NCBI GenBank assembly: GCA_052173655.1
Contig: JBQMYD010000005.1
Coordinates: 175,810 to 239,809 of the forward strand
Reading direction: 5' to 3'
Source of the DNA: RGIG9060 sp052173655
GTDB taxonomy: Bacteria; Spirochaetota; Spirochaetia; Treponematales; Treponemataceae
DNA length: 64,000 bases
The position numbers were made by a program, and so were the translations under genes. The notes below the pieces were generated by a model. It ran no database searches, had not been told where the DNA came from, and saw nothing but the letters and a program-made list of their open reading frames with translations. Within the stretch, counting starts at the first letter, position 1. Each line of letters starts with the position of its first letter. Of the stretch, positions 1 to 8,312 are shown piece after piece.

Positions 1-51
1 AAAGTGCATTGGAACTGCTAATACGCTTTTTGAAGAAAAGACAGTTATTTC

Positions 52-273
52 TTATTCAGAATCAAGCGATTCCTCAGGTTGCTCTACATTTTCTTTAGGG
101 GCTTCTTGCGGAACTTCAACTTTTCTGCGTCTTTTAGGACGAGGAGGCCTTTTTCTGTATTTTTCAACATAAATCATAAAATTTAAGTACAATATCACGA
201 TGACAGCAACTAAGATTACCATTGGCTGCTTTAAAACCGAAATACTTACCAAAATTACCTGAAAAATATTCAT
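52..273 (-). CDS. small single-pass membrane protein, function unknown
   Basis: A 73-residue protein that I cannot assign to a family. Residues about 5-35 are almost wholly hydrophobic and should form one membrane helix. They are followed by an Arg/Lys/Pro-rich stretch (about 38-52) and an acidic Glu/Pro/Gln tail to the end. By the positive-inside rule the charged C-terminal half is cytoplasmic. ATG is preceded by GGAAAG at a reasonable distance, and a good -35/-10 pair lies just upstream (295-323), which supports a real gene rather than a chance frame. It is transcribed away from the DUF3793 gene. No downstream partner is visible because the window begins 51 bp beyond its stop; those 51 bases hold nothing I recognise. 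Confidence 0.6.
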   Translation of the reverse strand: MNIFQVILVSISVLKQPMVILVAVIVILYLNFMIYVEKYRKRPPRPKRRRKVEVPQEAPKENVEQPEESLDSE

Positions 274-294
274 ACAACTCTTTCCGTTCTTTAA

Positions 295-323
295 ATTCTA
301 CATAATCTTGCATATAAATTCAA
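295..323 (-). promoter_or_regulatory. sigma-70 type promoter of the small membrane protein gene
   Basis: Read on the minus strand, TTGAAT (-35, 323-318), a 17-bp spacer and TAGAAT (-10, 300-295) precede the ATG at 273, giving a leader of about 15 nt that contains GGAAAG. Spacing and both hexamers fit the housekeeping consensus. Confidence 0.6.
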
Positions 324-458
324 GCTACTGTGGAACAGCACTTGCAATAACACAGTTGTTTTTCACGAAAAAAATGAAAAATTCAAAAAAAGTAAGGTTA
401 TTTTTAGTTAGTTTATGCTAACTATTGACATAAAAGGCAAAATATGTTTTAAGTAAGT

Positions 459-1040
459 GTGCTTGATATTCTAAATGTTCAAAAAGATATAGTTTTATCA
501 TGTGCTCCATGTTTTGCAGGAGTTAAGCCGTCAAACTTAGTTGCGGTTTCTTGCAAGGATTTTAAAAGAATACCTTTATACAAAAAATTACTGGAAAAAA
601 AAGGGTTTTCACTAAAAGTACTTTGCAGATGCAAAACTAAAGCTCAAATTTTACTTTATAACAAAAACTCAATGCAAAAGCTTCTTTCCGACAAAGAAGT
701 TTTATCTGCTTTGGATTTTTTTGGTTATGAAAAATTTTTAACACCGGAAAAAATGCTTCACTGTCTTTCAAAAAAGATGTGCAAAGCTCAAAATTCGTGC
801 ACATGTAAAAACAGCAGACTTTTTCCTCATGAAATAGGAATTTTTTTAGGATATCCTGTTTATGATGTTTTAGAATATTGTAAAAATGATGGGAAAGGAT
901 ATCTGGTTGCAGGTTATTGGAAAGTATATTCAAATGCTGAAAATGCAATTAAAATTTTTAATCTTTATACTGAATGCAAAAAGCGTTTTGCTTTGCAGAT
1001 AGAAAAAGGCTTGGGTCTGAACGATTTGCTCAGTGCTTAG
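459..1040 (+). CDS. DUF3793 family protein
   Basis: A 193-residue soluble protein matching the DUF3793 family of anaerobes. Visible hallmarks are the N-terminal CAPCFAGVKPSNL block (residues 15-27), HEIGIFLGYP (124-133) and GYWKVYSN (152-159). The family has no established biochemical role. Its genes often lie next to flavodoxin or iron and electron-transfer genes, and here a flavodoxin follows 31 bp after the stop, so a redox or metal-linked role is a reasonable inference. The protein is rich in cysteine (about 11, including C-x-x-C at 15/18 and C-x-C at 56/58 and 114/116). GTG is used as start because it opens the frame just before the conserved N-terminal block; no strong ribosome-binding site is visible, so the exact start is uncertain. 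Confidence 0.8.
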   Translation: MLDILNVQKDIVLSCAPCFAGVKPSNLVAVSCKDFKRIPLYKKLLEKKGFSLKVLCRCKTKAQILLYNKNSMQKLLSDKEVLSALDFFGYEKFLTPEKMLHCLSKKMCKAQNSCTCKNSRLFPHEIGIFLGYPVYDVLEYCKNDGKGYLVAGYWKVYSNAENAIKIFNLYTECKKRFALQIEKGLGLNDLLSA

Positions 1041-1071
1041 CAAATTATTTTACCTTATAAGGAGGGTATGT

Positions 1072-1497
1072 ATGGCAAAAGTTGCCGTTATTTATTGGAG
1101 TGGAACCGGAAATACACAAACTATGGCGGAATCTATCGTTGAAGGTTTAAAAGCCGGAGGTGCAGAAGTTTCTTTATTTACAGTTTCAGAATTCGGAAAC
1201 GGAAATATTGACGACTATGATAAACTTGCATTAGGATGTCCTGCAATGGGCAGTGAAGAACTGGAACCGGATGAATTTGAACCGTTTTTCGCATCAATCG
1301 AAAGCAAACTCGGCGGAAGAAAGATAGCATTGTTCGGTTCGTATCAGTGGGCAGACGGCGAATGGATGCAACTTTGGCAGCAAAGAGCAAAAGACGATGG
1401 TGCAGATTTATTTGAAGAAGGACTTATCGTATACGATGCTCCGGATGATATTGCAAAAGGAAAATGCCGATCTTTCGGTGAAAGGTTTGCAAAATAA
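1072..1497 (+). CDS. flavodoxin, short-chain (clostridial type)
   Basis: A 141-residue FMN electron-transfer protein that can replace ferredoxin in low-potential reactions. The FMN phosphate loop SGTGNTQ lies at residues 10-16, and the LGCPAMGSEELE block and the SYQWADGEW segment closely resemble clostridial and Megasphaera flavodoxins. Its length is that of short-chain flavodoxins. The ATG at 1072 is chosen over in-frame upstream codons because AAGGAGG stands about 6 nt before it. It lies directly downstream of the DUF3793 gene and is probably co-transcribed with it, and it is followed by a clear terminator. Such genes are often raised under iron limitation in anaerobes, but no iron-responsive operator is evident here. 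Confidence 0.95.
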   Translation: MAKVAVIYWSGTGNTQTMAESIVEGLKAGGAEVSLFTVSEFGNGNIDDYDKLALGCPAMGSEELEPDEFEPFFASIESKLGGRKIALFGSYQWADGEWMQLWQQRAKDDGADLFEEGLIVYDAPDDIAKGKCRSFGERFAK

Positions 1498-1530
1498 TTT
1501 AAAAAACAAAACATAATAAACTTCCAAAAA

Positions 1531-1572
1531 AACGTCAACCTTGTTTTTTTTACATGGTTGACGTTTTTTTTT
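1531..1572 (+). terminator. intrinsic terminator after flavodoxin
   Basis: AACGTCAACC (1531-1540) and GGTTGACGTT (1556-1565) form a perfect 10-bp stem followed by a run of T, 33 bp past the flavodoxin stop. It separates this unit from the hisH promoter, which begins only about 10 bp further on. Confidence 0.9.
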
Positions 1573-1582
1573 AGGATAAATA

Positions 1583-1611
1583 TTGCCTTGTTCTTATGCA
1601 TTTTGTAGAAT
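1583..1611 (+). promoter_or_regulatory. leaderless-type promoter of hisH
   Basis: TTGCCT (1583-1588), a 17-bp spacer and TAGAAT (1606-1611) are followed by only six bases (GAAAAC) before the ATG at 1618. Transcription would start at or within a base or two of the start codon, and there is no Shine-Dalgarno. The same geometry recurs at eight other genes in the window. Confidence 0.6.
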
Positions 1612-1617
1612 GAAAAC

Positions 1618-2400
1618 ATGATTGGAATTATAGATTACAATGCCGGCAATATAAAAAGCGTTGAAAGGGCTTTAAAGTTTTTGGACATAGATTATTTTAT
1701 TTCAAAAGACCCTGCAAAATTAATCAATGCAGAAAAAATAATATTTCCGGGCGTAGGTGAAGCAAAATATGCAATGGAACAGCTCAAAAAAAACGACTGT
1801 GATAAATTTTTAAAAAATTTTTCCTCTTCGGGTAAATATATTCTGGGAATCTGTTTGGGCTCACAAATAATTTTTGAGCACTCACAAGAAGGAAATGTTA
1901 AGTGCCTGGGACTTTTAAAAGGAAGTATTGTTCATTTTGATAATTTATTCTTAAAGGAAAACGACAAGCAACTCAAAGTTCCACATATGGGCTGGAATGA
2001 CATAGACTTTGAAAATTCTTCTACAGGTAAAAAACATGATATCATCTTTAACGGAATTCCAAATAATTCAAACTTTTACTTTGTTCATTCATACGTTATA
2101 CAGCCGAAAGATGAAAGCATTGTACTTGCACATTGCAATTATGGCATAAAAGTTCCTTCAGTAATAAAAAAAGATAACATTTACGCTTTTCAATTTCATC
2201 CTGAAAAATCAGGGAAAGTTGGACTGAAACTTTTAAAAAACTTTTGTGATTTGCCTTACACAAATGAGAGTTCAATTTACGTAGAAAAAAATTTGATAAA
2301 AAAAACTGAAAATGAACAGAATCCTGCAAAGCCGACTTTTACCGAACAAAATTTTGATGAGTCTACTTCAATAAAAACTAAAGGAAATTCAAAATGTTAA
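1618..2400 (+). CDS. hisH: imidazole glycerol phosphate synthase glutaminase subunit HisH, with C-terminal extension
   Basis: Class I glutamine amidotransferase that supplies ammonia to HisF in the fifth step of histidine synthesis. The catalytic triad is visible: Cys79 in GICLGSQ, His194 and Glu196 in FQFHPEKSG. The VPHMGWND block (121-128) is also conserved. Ordinary HisH is about 200 residues; this one is 260 because of a roughly 50-residue hydrophilic, Asn/Lys/Glu-rich tail after residue 210 with no recognised domain. The gene overlaps hisF by 7 bp, so the two subunits are translationally coupled. No other his genes are present nearby, so the pair may serve histidine synthesis with genes elsewhere or an amidotransferase role like the HisH/HisF homologues of some surface-sugar pathways. 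Confidence 0.88.
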   Translation: MIGIIDYNAGNIKSVERALKFLDIDYFISKDPAKLINAEKIIFPGVGEAKYAMEQLKKNDCDKFLKNFSSSGKYILGICLGSQIIFEHSQEGNVKCLGLLKGSIVHFDNLFLKENDKQLKVPHMGWNDIDFENSSTGKKHDIIFNGIPNNSNFYFVHSYVIQPKDESIVLAHCNYGIKVPSVIKKDNIYAFQFHPEKSGKVGLKLLKNFCDLPYTNESSIYVEKNLIKKTENEQNPAKPTFTEQNFDESTSIKTKGNSKC

Positions 2401-3158
2401 AAAAAAGAATAGTAGTATGTCTTGACGTAAAGGACGGAAGAACAACAAAAGGTATAAAATTTTTAAATAATGTTGACATAGGAGATCCTGTGGAAATGGC
2501 AGAAGAGTATTACAGACAAGGCGTAGATGAATTGTTTTTTTACGATATCATGGCATCCACACAAGGGCGAGGTCCAATTCTTGATTTAATAAGCAATGTC
2601 GCAAAACGAATTTTTATTCCATTTTGTGTAGGTGGAGGAATCGGTACAATTGAAGATATACGCTCAACGATACTTGCAGGAGCAGAAAAAATAAGCCTAA
2701 ACAGTCAGGCAGTAAAGAATCCCAATCTTATAAAAGAAGGTGCAAAAATTTTTGGCAGTCAATGCATTGTTCTGGGAATGGATGCCGCACGAGATCCTGG
2801 CATGCCCAGCGGATACGGAGTTTACATAAATGGAGGAAGACTTGCAGCAAATCTTGATGCACTTGAGTGGGCTTGTAAAGCCGTAGAACTGGGCTGCGGA
2901 GAAATAGTTATTAATTCAATTGATGCAGACGGTACAAAGGAAGGTTATGAAATTAATCTTACCCGCACTATAGCAGAAAAAGTAAGCGTTCCGATAATTG
3001 CAAGCGGAGGAGCAGGAACAGTAGAACACTTAGTTGATGTTTTAAAAAAAGGAAAAGCAGATGCAGCCCTCATTGCAAGTATGGTACATTCAAAAAAATA
3101 TACGGTAAGTTCAATAAAAGAACAACTGATAAAAGAAAATATTAGTGTAAGATTATAG
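2394..3158 (+). CDS. hisF: imidazole glycerol phosphate synthase cyclase subunit HisF (divergent)
   Basis: A 254-residue TIM barrel that uses ammonia from HisH to form imidazole glycerol phosphate and AICAR. Both catalytic aspartates stand at their canonical positions (Asp11 in CLDVKDG, Asp130 in GMDA), Lys19 is kept, and the phosphate-binding loops FCVGGGIG and IIASGGAG are intact. Several usually constant spots differ: DITAS is DIMAS, and the segment after NGGR reads LAANLD rather than the usual Thr-Gly-containing form. These changes, and the absence of other his genes, leave room for a non-histidine amidotransfer reaction. Its start lies inside the last codons of hisH, and queD follows 26 bp later. 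Confidence 0.9.
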   Translation: MLKKRIVVCLDVKDGRTTKGIKFLNNVDIGDPVEMAEEYYRQGVDELFFYDIMASTQGRGPILDLISNVAKRIFIPFCVGGGIGTIEDIRSTILAGAEKISLNSQAVKNPNLIKEGAKIFGSQCIVLGMDAARDPGMPSGYGVYINGGRLAANLDALEWACKAVELGCGEIVINSIDADGTKEGYEINLTRTIAEKVSVPIIASGGAGTVEHLVDVLKKGKADAALIASMVHSKKYTVSSIKEQLIKENISVRL

Positions 3159-3184
3159 TATAGCTATAAAAAAAAGGAAACGCG

Positions 3185-3577
3185 ATGTTTAAAATACGGG
3201 TAGAAGCAGATTTTTCTGCCGCACATTTTTTACAAGATTATCACGGTAAATGCGAAAATCTCCATGGTCATAATTATAAAATTTACGCCTATGCAAAAGG
3301 GAAAAAACTTGATAATGGCGGAATGCTTTTGGATTTTGGGATATTAAAAAATGCATTACGAAAAATTTGCACCGAGCTTGATCATACAAACCTTAACGAT
3401 ATACATTTATTTGAACAAAATCCAAGTGCCGAACGCATTGCAAAATATATTTTTGACAAACTATATCTTGAACTTGAAAATTCGGACAAAATAAATAACA
3501 CTACTGATAAAGAAAAGCTCTACCGAATTGATGTTTTTGAAACGGAAACAAGCAGAGCATCATATTGTATAGAATAA
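3185..3577 (+). CDS. queD: 6-carboxy-5,6,7,8-tetrahydropterin synthase (QueD / PTPS family)
   Basis: A 130-residue member of the 6-pyruvoyl-tetrahydropterin synthase family. Zinc ligands are His14 (FSAAH), His27 and His29 (LHGH), and the nucleophile is Cys23, so the Cys-x3-His-Gly-His arrangement matches QueD, which makes the carboxytetrahydropterin precursor of queuosine. Asp-His in ELDHTNLN and Glu in NPSAE and FETETS are the other expected active-site elements. It sits 26 bp after hisF behind an AAAAAGGAAA ribosome-binding region, probably in one transcript. The queC and queE partners are not in the window. A folate-pathway PTPS-III role is less likely because the CxxxHGH form is that of QueD. 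Confidence 0.9.
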   Translation: MFKIRVEADFSAAHFLQDYHGKCENLHGHNYKIYAYAKGKKLDNGGMLLDFGILKNALRKICTELDHTNLNDIHLFEQNPSAERIAKYIFDKLYLELENSDKINNTTDKEKLYRIDVFETETSRASYCIE

Positions 3578-3594
3578 ATTAAGCATTTTTAAAA

Positions 3595-5130
3595 TCAATA
3601 TGAAGGACTTGTGCTGTACCAAAATTCCATCAGTTCTTTCCAAGTATCTACGACATCAGCACCCTCAAATCTTCTTTTTGCATTATTAAATTCCATAGGT
3701 TTTAAATTTTTATTTGCAGCTGCAATTCTTCCGTACCCGAAAATAGATCCTGTAGTATATAGTTCATCCGAATAAAAAGAATGTCTGCCGTTGTAATACG
3801 TTTTTGAAGAATTAAAAATCGACATTCCGTAATAAATACCTTTACCGTATTTATTTCCGTATGCAGTACAAAGCCATGTTTTCATAATTACTTTGTAAAG
3901 CTCATTTTTTACGTTAGAGGCACAACTTACAGTACCGGGTGCAAAAACAACAGTATTTGAAACTTTTTGATTCCCATTCATTAAAATATCAACAATTGTT
4001 CCTAAATCATAATATGGAAAATGTGAAAGATATAAAGAATTCCTTACGGGATTAAAAAACTGTGCCTCGTTTTTCAATTTTTCGATTATATTTTTTTGTC
4101 TGTCAATTTTGCTCAAACTTTTGGTATCCCAAGGAAAAGTACTGCTATTGTAATCTGAGGCTAAAGCATAAGCAAGTTCATCTATTGCTGATTTTAATTC
4201 TTCAATATGAGATAAATCAAAAGCGGTAATCGTACATCTATCTGCACCGCCTCGTAAAATTTTGTACCCGTCAACCGCATTCAAGGCGAAATCTGCACCG
4301 TTTTTAAAAGAACTTTCAGTAGAAAAAATATAAGAAAAATCCCACCCTCCATATTCTGCAGCGGGACTGGCTGTCATATATTTTACACAATTCCTAAATT
4401 GATAAGCTACTTCATACATTCCCATAAGGCAGGCATCAAAACCTAAAAATTCAAGTTTATTATTTTTATGATAATATTTTTCAAGAAGTTCGGAAATTTC
4501 ACCTACATACAAAAGATTATCTATACTTTCTTTTGTAGTTCCGGATTCTTCATCATTGCAAACTCCCCTAGATTTGTAATTATAATCGCTCCAAATTCCA
4601 TTTCCGTGATTCCACAAGATCAGAGCATGTTTTGAATAATAAGGATAAGTTTCTCTTGCCCATAAAATAAAGTTTTCAAGCGTTTTGATATTTCCCATAT
4701 CTTCTTCCTGATCGGCATACATACGCCAAGGCCCCTTTGAGTTTGAAGCCGTATTTATAAGCTTTGAGGTAATAAGATAGGAAGAACCCGGCGTAATCTC
4801 ATAAAGCCTGCAACCCGGCCAATAAGCTTTACTGTCTTCATTAAATTGATCTGCAAGAACAACAACTTTTAAATTTAGTTTTGTCAGCTCATTTGCATGG
4901 AAAAGCCCCAATTCCATTCTATTTATATCTCTAATAACTTCAGAAGAAAGATTATTTGCACCTGCCATGTAAATCATTACCAGGGTGCCGTCCCCAACAA
5001 CTTCATCATTGATGCGGCAAATTCCGCCAATTTCATGGCTACAAGAAGCAAAAAACAGGAAAAAAATCAAAAATAAAACCGAACCAAAAAATCTTTTTAC
5101 AAAAATTTTGCACATAAAAATTTTTTTCAT
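3595..5130 (-). CDS. clostripain-family (C11) cysteine peptidase lipoprotein
   Basis: A 511-residue exported protein. Residues 1-29 are a lipoprotein signal (basic start, long hydrophobic core, FFASC) with the lipid-bearing Cys at 30. The mature part matches peptidase family C11: the catalytic pair His175 (LWNHGNGIW) and Cys234 (GFDACLMGMYEVAY) is present. C11 enzymes cut after basic residues and some mature by self-cleavage. The ATG at 5130 (MKKIF) is preferred over one six codons upstream because AGGGA stands 8 nt before it, whereas the upstream ATG has GGAGA almost touching it. It converges on queD. A surface or periplasmic peptidase role is inferred; substrates are unknown. Confidence 0.85.
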   Translation of the reverse strand: MKKIFMCKIFVKRFFGSVLFLIFFLFFASCSHEIGGICRINDEVVGDGTLVMIYMAGANNLSSEVIRDINRMELGLFHANELTKLNLKVVVLADQFNEDSKAYWPGCRLYEITPGSSYLITSKLINTASNSKGPWRMYADQEEDMGNIKTLENFILWARETYPYYSKHALILWNHGNGIWSDYNYKSRGVCNDEESGTTKESIDNLLYVGEISELLEKYYHKNNKLEFLGFDACLMGMYEVAYQFRNCVKYMTASPAAEYGGWDFSYIFSTESSFKNGADFALNAVDGYKILRGGADRCTITAFDLSHIEELKSAIDELAYALASDYNSSTFPWDTKSLSKIDRQKNIIEKLKNEAQFFNPVRNSLYLSHFPYYDLGTIVDILMNGNQKVSNTVVFAPGTVSCASNVKNELYKVIMKTWLCTAYGNKYGKGIYYGMSIFNSSKTYYNGRHSFYSDELYTTGSIFGYGRIAAANKNLKPMEFNNAKRRFEGADVVDTWKELMEFWYSTSPSY

Positions 5131-5171
5131 ATTATTTATCCCTAGCATTCTCCAAAAAGCTAAATAATATT

Positions 5172-6842
5172 TTAGAACAGACCGGAAATAACTCCATTTT
5201 CATCTACATCAATATTGAATGCAGCAGGAACTTTAGGCAGTCCCGGCATTGTCATAATATCTCCGCTTAAAGCAACCACAAAACCGGCTCCGGCATAAAG
5301 TTGCACATCCCTTACAGGAAAGACATAATCCTTGGGAGCTCCAAATAACGAACTGTCATGAGAAATTGAATTTTGTGTTTTTGCGGTACAAATAGGCAAA
5401 TTACCGTAACCTGCCTTAGTAAAAGAATCTAATTTTTTTATAGCCGTTGAACTGAATTCCACAGAGCCGGCACGATAAATTTTTTTTGCAAGAATTTCTA
5501 TTTTTTCTTTTAATCCTAACTCAAGAGGATACAGAAACTTAAAATCAGGCTTTTCTTCATTACAAATTCTTACAACCTCAAAAGCAAGCTCCTTAGCCCC
5601 TTCTCCTCCTTTACCCCAGCAATCACTGATTTTTATGCTTACTCCGCATTTTTCTACTTGTTCTATCAGAGTTTCCAGTTCTTTTTTACTATCCGTAACA
5701 AACTTATTTACGGCAACCACAACCGGTAAGCCAAACTCTTGCATATTTTGAATGTGGATTTTTAAGTTTTCAATTCCCTTTATGAGAGCTTCAATGTTTT
5801 CAGTGCTCAAATTGGATTTTGCAACTCCGCCATGCATTTTTAACGCCCTAATTGTTGCAACAATTACAACTGCACTCGGAACAATACCGGCTGAACGACA
5901 TTTTATATCCAAAAATTTTTCAGCTCCCAAATCTGCAGCAAAACCTGCTTCCGTAATAACATAGTCTGAAAGTTTTAGAGCACAATTTGTTGCATTAATA
6001 CTGTTACAGCCATGAGCGATATTTGCAAAAGGCCCTCCATGAACAAAAACCGGATTTTTTTCCAAAGTCTGAACTAAATTCGGCTTAACAGCATCTTTTA
6101 ACAAGGCAGCCACAGCTCCTGTACAGCCGAATTCTGAAAACTTTACCATACGCTTGTCATACGTATAACCGACAACTATATTATCAATGCGTTTTTTTAA
6201 CTCAGGAATATCTTTTGACAGACACAGTATAGCCATAATCTCGGAAGCAACCGATATCGAAAACTCCTGCTCACGAGGAATTCCATCCGTTTTTCCTCCA
6301 AGCCCTACAACAGTCTTTCTTAAAACTCTATCGTTAAGATCTACACATCTTTTCCAGCTGACAGTCCTTGGATCAATTCCAAGAGGATTTCCTTGATGAA
6401 TAGAATTATCGATCAAACTTGCAATCAAATTGGTAGAAATAGAAACTGCGTGAATATCACCGGTAAAATGCAAATTGATATCTTCCATAGGAACAATTTG
6501 TGCATATCCACCGCCACAGGCTCCACCTTTTACACCAAAACAAGGACCAAGACTTGGTTCTCTAAGAGCAAGAACGGCTTTTTTTCCTATTTTATTAACG
6601 GCATCTGCAAGACCGATGGAAATAGTAGACTTTCCCTCTCCTGCAGGAGTAGGTGTAATGGCAGTAACAAGAATAAGTTTTCCCCTGTTAGGCAAATTTT
6701 GCAATTCTTTCAGTTTTGAAAAAGAAATCTTTGCTTTGTACTGCCCATAAAGCTCAAGATCTTCCTCAGATAAAGCGAGTTTTCCGGCTATTGAAGATAT
6801 CTTTTCCATGTTATTTTTTTGAACTATCTCTATATCGGTCAT
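5172..6842 (-). CDS. fhs: formate--tetrahydrofolate ligase
   Basis: A 556-residue cytosolic enzyme that makes 10-formyl-THF from formate, THF and ATP, feeding purine synthesis, fMet formation or the methyl branch of acetogenesis. The P-loop TPTPAGEGKST lies at residues 63-73, followed by LREPSLGPCFGVKGGACGGGYAQ and the HFTGDIHA segment, all characteristic. Length equals the family norm. The N-terminus (MTDIEIVQ) matches the conserved family start, so the ATG at 6842 is firm, yet a -10 hexamer ends only 5 bp before it. No other C1-pathway gene is adjacent. It is transcribed divergently from the YfcE-like gene. Confidence 0.97.
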   Translation of the reverse strand: MTDIEIVQKNNMEKISSIAGKLALSEEDLELYGQYKAKISFSKLKELQNLPNRGKLILVTAITPTPAGEGKSTISIGLADAVNKIGKKAVLALREPSLGPCFGVKGGACGGGYAQIVPMEDINLHFTGDIHAVSISTNLIASLIDNSIHQGNPLGIDPRTVSWKRCVDLNDRVLRKTVVGLGGKTDGIPREQEFSISVASEIMAILCLSKDIPELKKRIDNIVVGYTYDKRMVKFSEFGCTGAVAALLKDAVKPNLVQTLEKNPVFVHGGPFANIAHGCNSINATNCALKLSDYVITEAGFAADLGAEKFLDIKCRSAGIVPSAVVIVATIRALKMHGGVAKSNLSTENIEALIKGIENLKIHIQNMQEFGLPVVVAVNKFVTDSKKELETLIEQVEKCGVSIKISDCWGKGGEGAKELAFEVVRICNEEKPDFKFLYPLELGLKEKIEILAKKIYRAGSVEFSSTAIKKLDSFTKAGYGNLPICTAKTQNSISHDSSLFGAPKDYVFPVRDVQLYAGAGFVVALSGDIMTMPGLPKVPAAFNIDVDENGVISGLF

Positions 6843-6847
6843 GCCTC

Positions 6848-6876
6848 ATTTTAACATCAACAACATATAATCTCAA
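6848..6876 (-). promoter_or_regulatory. leaderless-type promoter of fhs
   Basis: On the minus strand TTGAGA (6876-6871), a 17-bp spacer and TAAAAT (6853-6848) are followed by five bases (GAGGC) and the ATG. GAGGC looks like a Shine-Dalgarno but would fall upstream of the expected transcription start, so it would not be in the mRNA from this promoter. Confidence 0.55.
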
Positions 6877-6894
6877 GCAAAAATTTGAAAGATG

Positions 6895-6903
6895 TGATAT
6901 AAT
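6895..6903 (+). promoter_or_regulatory. extended -10 promoter of the YfcE-like gene, leaderless geometry
   Basis: TGATATAAT is a perfect extended -10 (TGn-TATAAT) ending 7 bp before the ATG at 6911, with no -35 of note and no Shine-Dalgarno. It is back to back with the fhs promoter. Confidence 0.6.
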
Positions 6904-6910
6904 AACTCAC

Positions 6911-7474
6911 ATGAAAATACTTGTTTTTAGCGATATTCACGGAGCGGCAGCTCCATTAGAAAAAATAATTGAAATTTTTGAAAATGAAAAATTTGACATG
7001 ATGATTATTTGTGGCGACTACATAAATTATGGACCTAGAAACGGCATTCCTGTAGGCTACGATCCTCAAAAATGCATAAAAATCTTAAACACATACAGCC
7101 GTAAAATTTTAGGAATCAGAGGAAACTGCGACTCGGAAGTAGATCAAATGCTTTTGTCGTTTCCTATTTTGGGCGATTACGCACAGCTTGTAGTTCCTTC
7201 ATCAAAAAATAATTCAATCGGAATGAGATTTTTTATTCATCACGGGCATCTTGAAAAATATAGCCGAAAAAACCTTTCGGACTTCGTTTCTCCGCATGAT
7301 GAAAATTTCCAATCGATCGTAATAAGCGGACACACTCATATTCCGATTTTTGAAGAAGAAAACGGTTATATATTTTTAAATCCGGGTTCGATCACATTTC
7401 CAAAAGGCGACAGTCTGCCTTCTTATATAGAAATCAATACCGAAACGAATAACATAACACAAAAAACTATTTAA
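6911..7474 (+). CDS. YfcE/MJ0936-family metallophosphoesterase
   Basis: A 187-residue binuclear metal phosphoesterase. The five family motifs are visible: SDIHG (Asp8, His10), CGDYINYGP, GIRGNCDSE, HHGH and SGHTHIP. Members hydrolyse phosphodiesters in vitro; the physiological substrate is generally not known. The longer frame upstream of 6911 overlaps fhs and lacks conservation, and MKILVFSDIHG is the usual N-terminus, so the ATG at 6911 is chosen. A second member of the family lies at 52063-52704. The gene converges on the thioesterase gene with an 8-bp overlap of their 3' ends. Confidence 0.92.
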   Translation: MKILVFSDIHGAAAPLEKIIEIFENEKFDMMIICGDYINYGPRNGIPVGYDPQKCIKILNTYSRKILGIRGNCDSEVDQMLLSFPILGDYAQLVVPSSKNNSIGMRFFIHHGHLEKYSRKNLSDFVSPHDENFQSIVISGHTHIPIFEEENGYIFLNPGSITFPKGDSLPSYIEINTETNNITQKTI

Positions 7475-8195
7475 AACTTATCATCATTTCAAAAACGATT
7501 TTGTCCTCTTGATATATCTTAAAGAAGAATTTTCCGTTTTTTTCCGCTTTACAAATCGAAAGCATTTTTCCTTCTTGGGATTCTGCAATATAGTGAACTT
7601 CCAGTGTATCAGGCTGATGAGTTACAAGAAAATCATTATCAAAACAATTCATCGAAAGGCGTACATACTCGGTATTGTTAAGGTGAAAGTTCATATCAAG
7701 CATTTGCGAAAGAACCTTTTGTTTGTAAACACATTGATAACTTTCAGGAGGCAATTCAAATTTTTCAAAATTTTCCGTAAAAACAGGCGTTGGAAACCCT
7801 TCAGACGGATAAGGCAAAGTAGTCAACTTTACAGGACGATGTTTTTCAATATCAAGAACACACATTTCTTGATTTGCGGCTATCAGCAATTCACCTTTTT
7901 CGTCCCTATATTCGGTAGAAACATTGGTTCTGATTCCGGAATTCAAGGAAGGAAATGTCTTCAAAACAATTTTATCCATCCAAAAAGGAATTTTAAAAAA
8001 CTTTATCCTTGTTTTTGTAAAAACCCACATTGCACCCAGCTTTTTAAATTCAATCCCGTCGCATTTTAGCTTTTGGAAGCATTCAGTAGAATTATCCTGC
8101 AAATATCTAAATGTATGCCAGATGCTTAAACAATTTTTTGTATCAAGAGAACTTGAACTAACTATTCTCTGTCTTTCATATGATATATCTGCCAT
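7467..8195 (-). CDS. acyl-ACP thioesterase family protein
   Basis: A 242-residue double hot-dog protein of the bacterial acyl-ACP thioesterase family (related to plant FatA/FatB), which releases fatty acids from acyl carrier protein. The catalytic motif of the second hot-dog, D-x-N-x-H-x-N-N, is at residues 167-174, and the NSTECFQ helix segment of the first hot-dog is at about 35-41. Start at the ATG 8195, which has AGGAAAG seven bases upstream; a longer frame to 8240 has no such site. In anaerobes these enzymes often tune membrane fatty-acid chain length or export short acids. Its upstream neighbour on the same strand, about 120 bp away, is a carrier that could export an organic acid, but that link is only positional. 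Confidence 0.85.
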   Translation of the reverse strand: MADISYERQRIVSSSSLDTKNCLSIWHTFRYLQDNSTECFQKLKCDGIEFKKLGAMWVFTKTRIKFFKIPFWMDKIVLKTFPSLNSGIRTNVSTEYRDEKGELLIAANQEMCVLDIEKHRPVKLTTLPYPSEGFPTPVFTENFEKFELPPESYQCVYKQKVLSQMLDMNFHLNNTEYVRLSMNCFDNDFLVTHQPDTLEVHYIAESQEGKMLSICKAEKNGKFFFKIYQEDKIVFEMMISFK

Positions 8196-8312
8196 GTTTA
8201 CTTTCCTATAATTACTGTCAAAATTGTAGTGCACAAACATTTTTATAGCAATAGGTGATACAAAGTTATTAAATATGTAGAAATAAAATTTTGTAATTTA
8301 TTTTTATTTTGT

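Noticed and set aside
325..353. ACTGTG/CACAGT inverted repeat upstream of DUF3793 as an operator
   Set aside because: Arms are only six bases with a 17-base gap, which is expected by chance in this composition.
425..453. TTGACA at 425-430 as promoter of the DUF3793 gene
   Set aside because: At 17 bp spacing there is only TTTAAG, a poor -10, and the start codon would follow almost at once; left unannotated.
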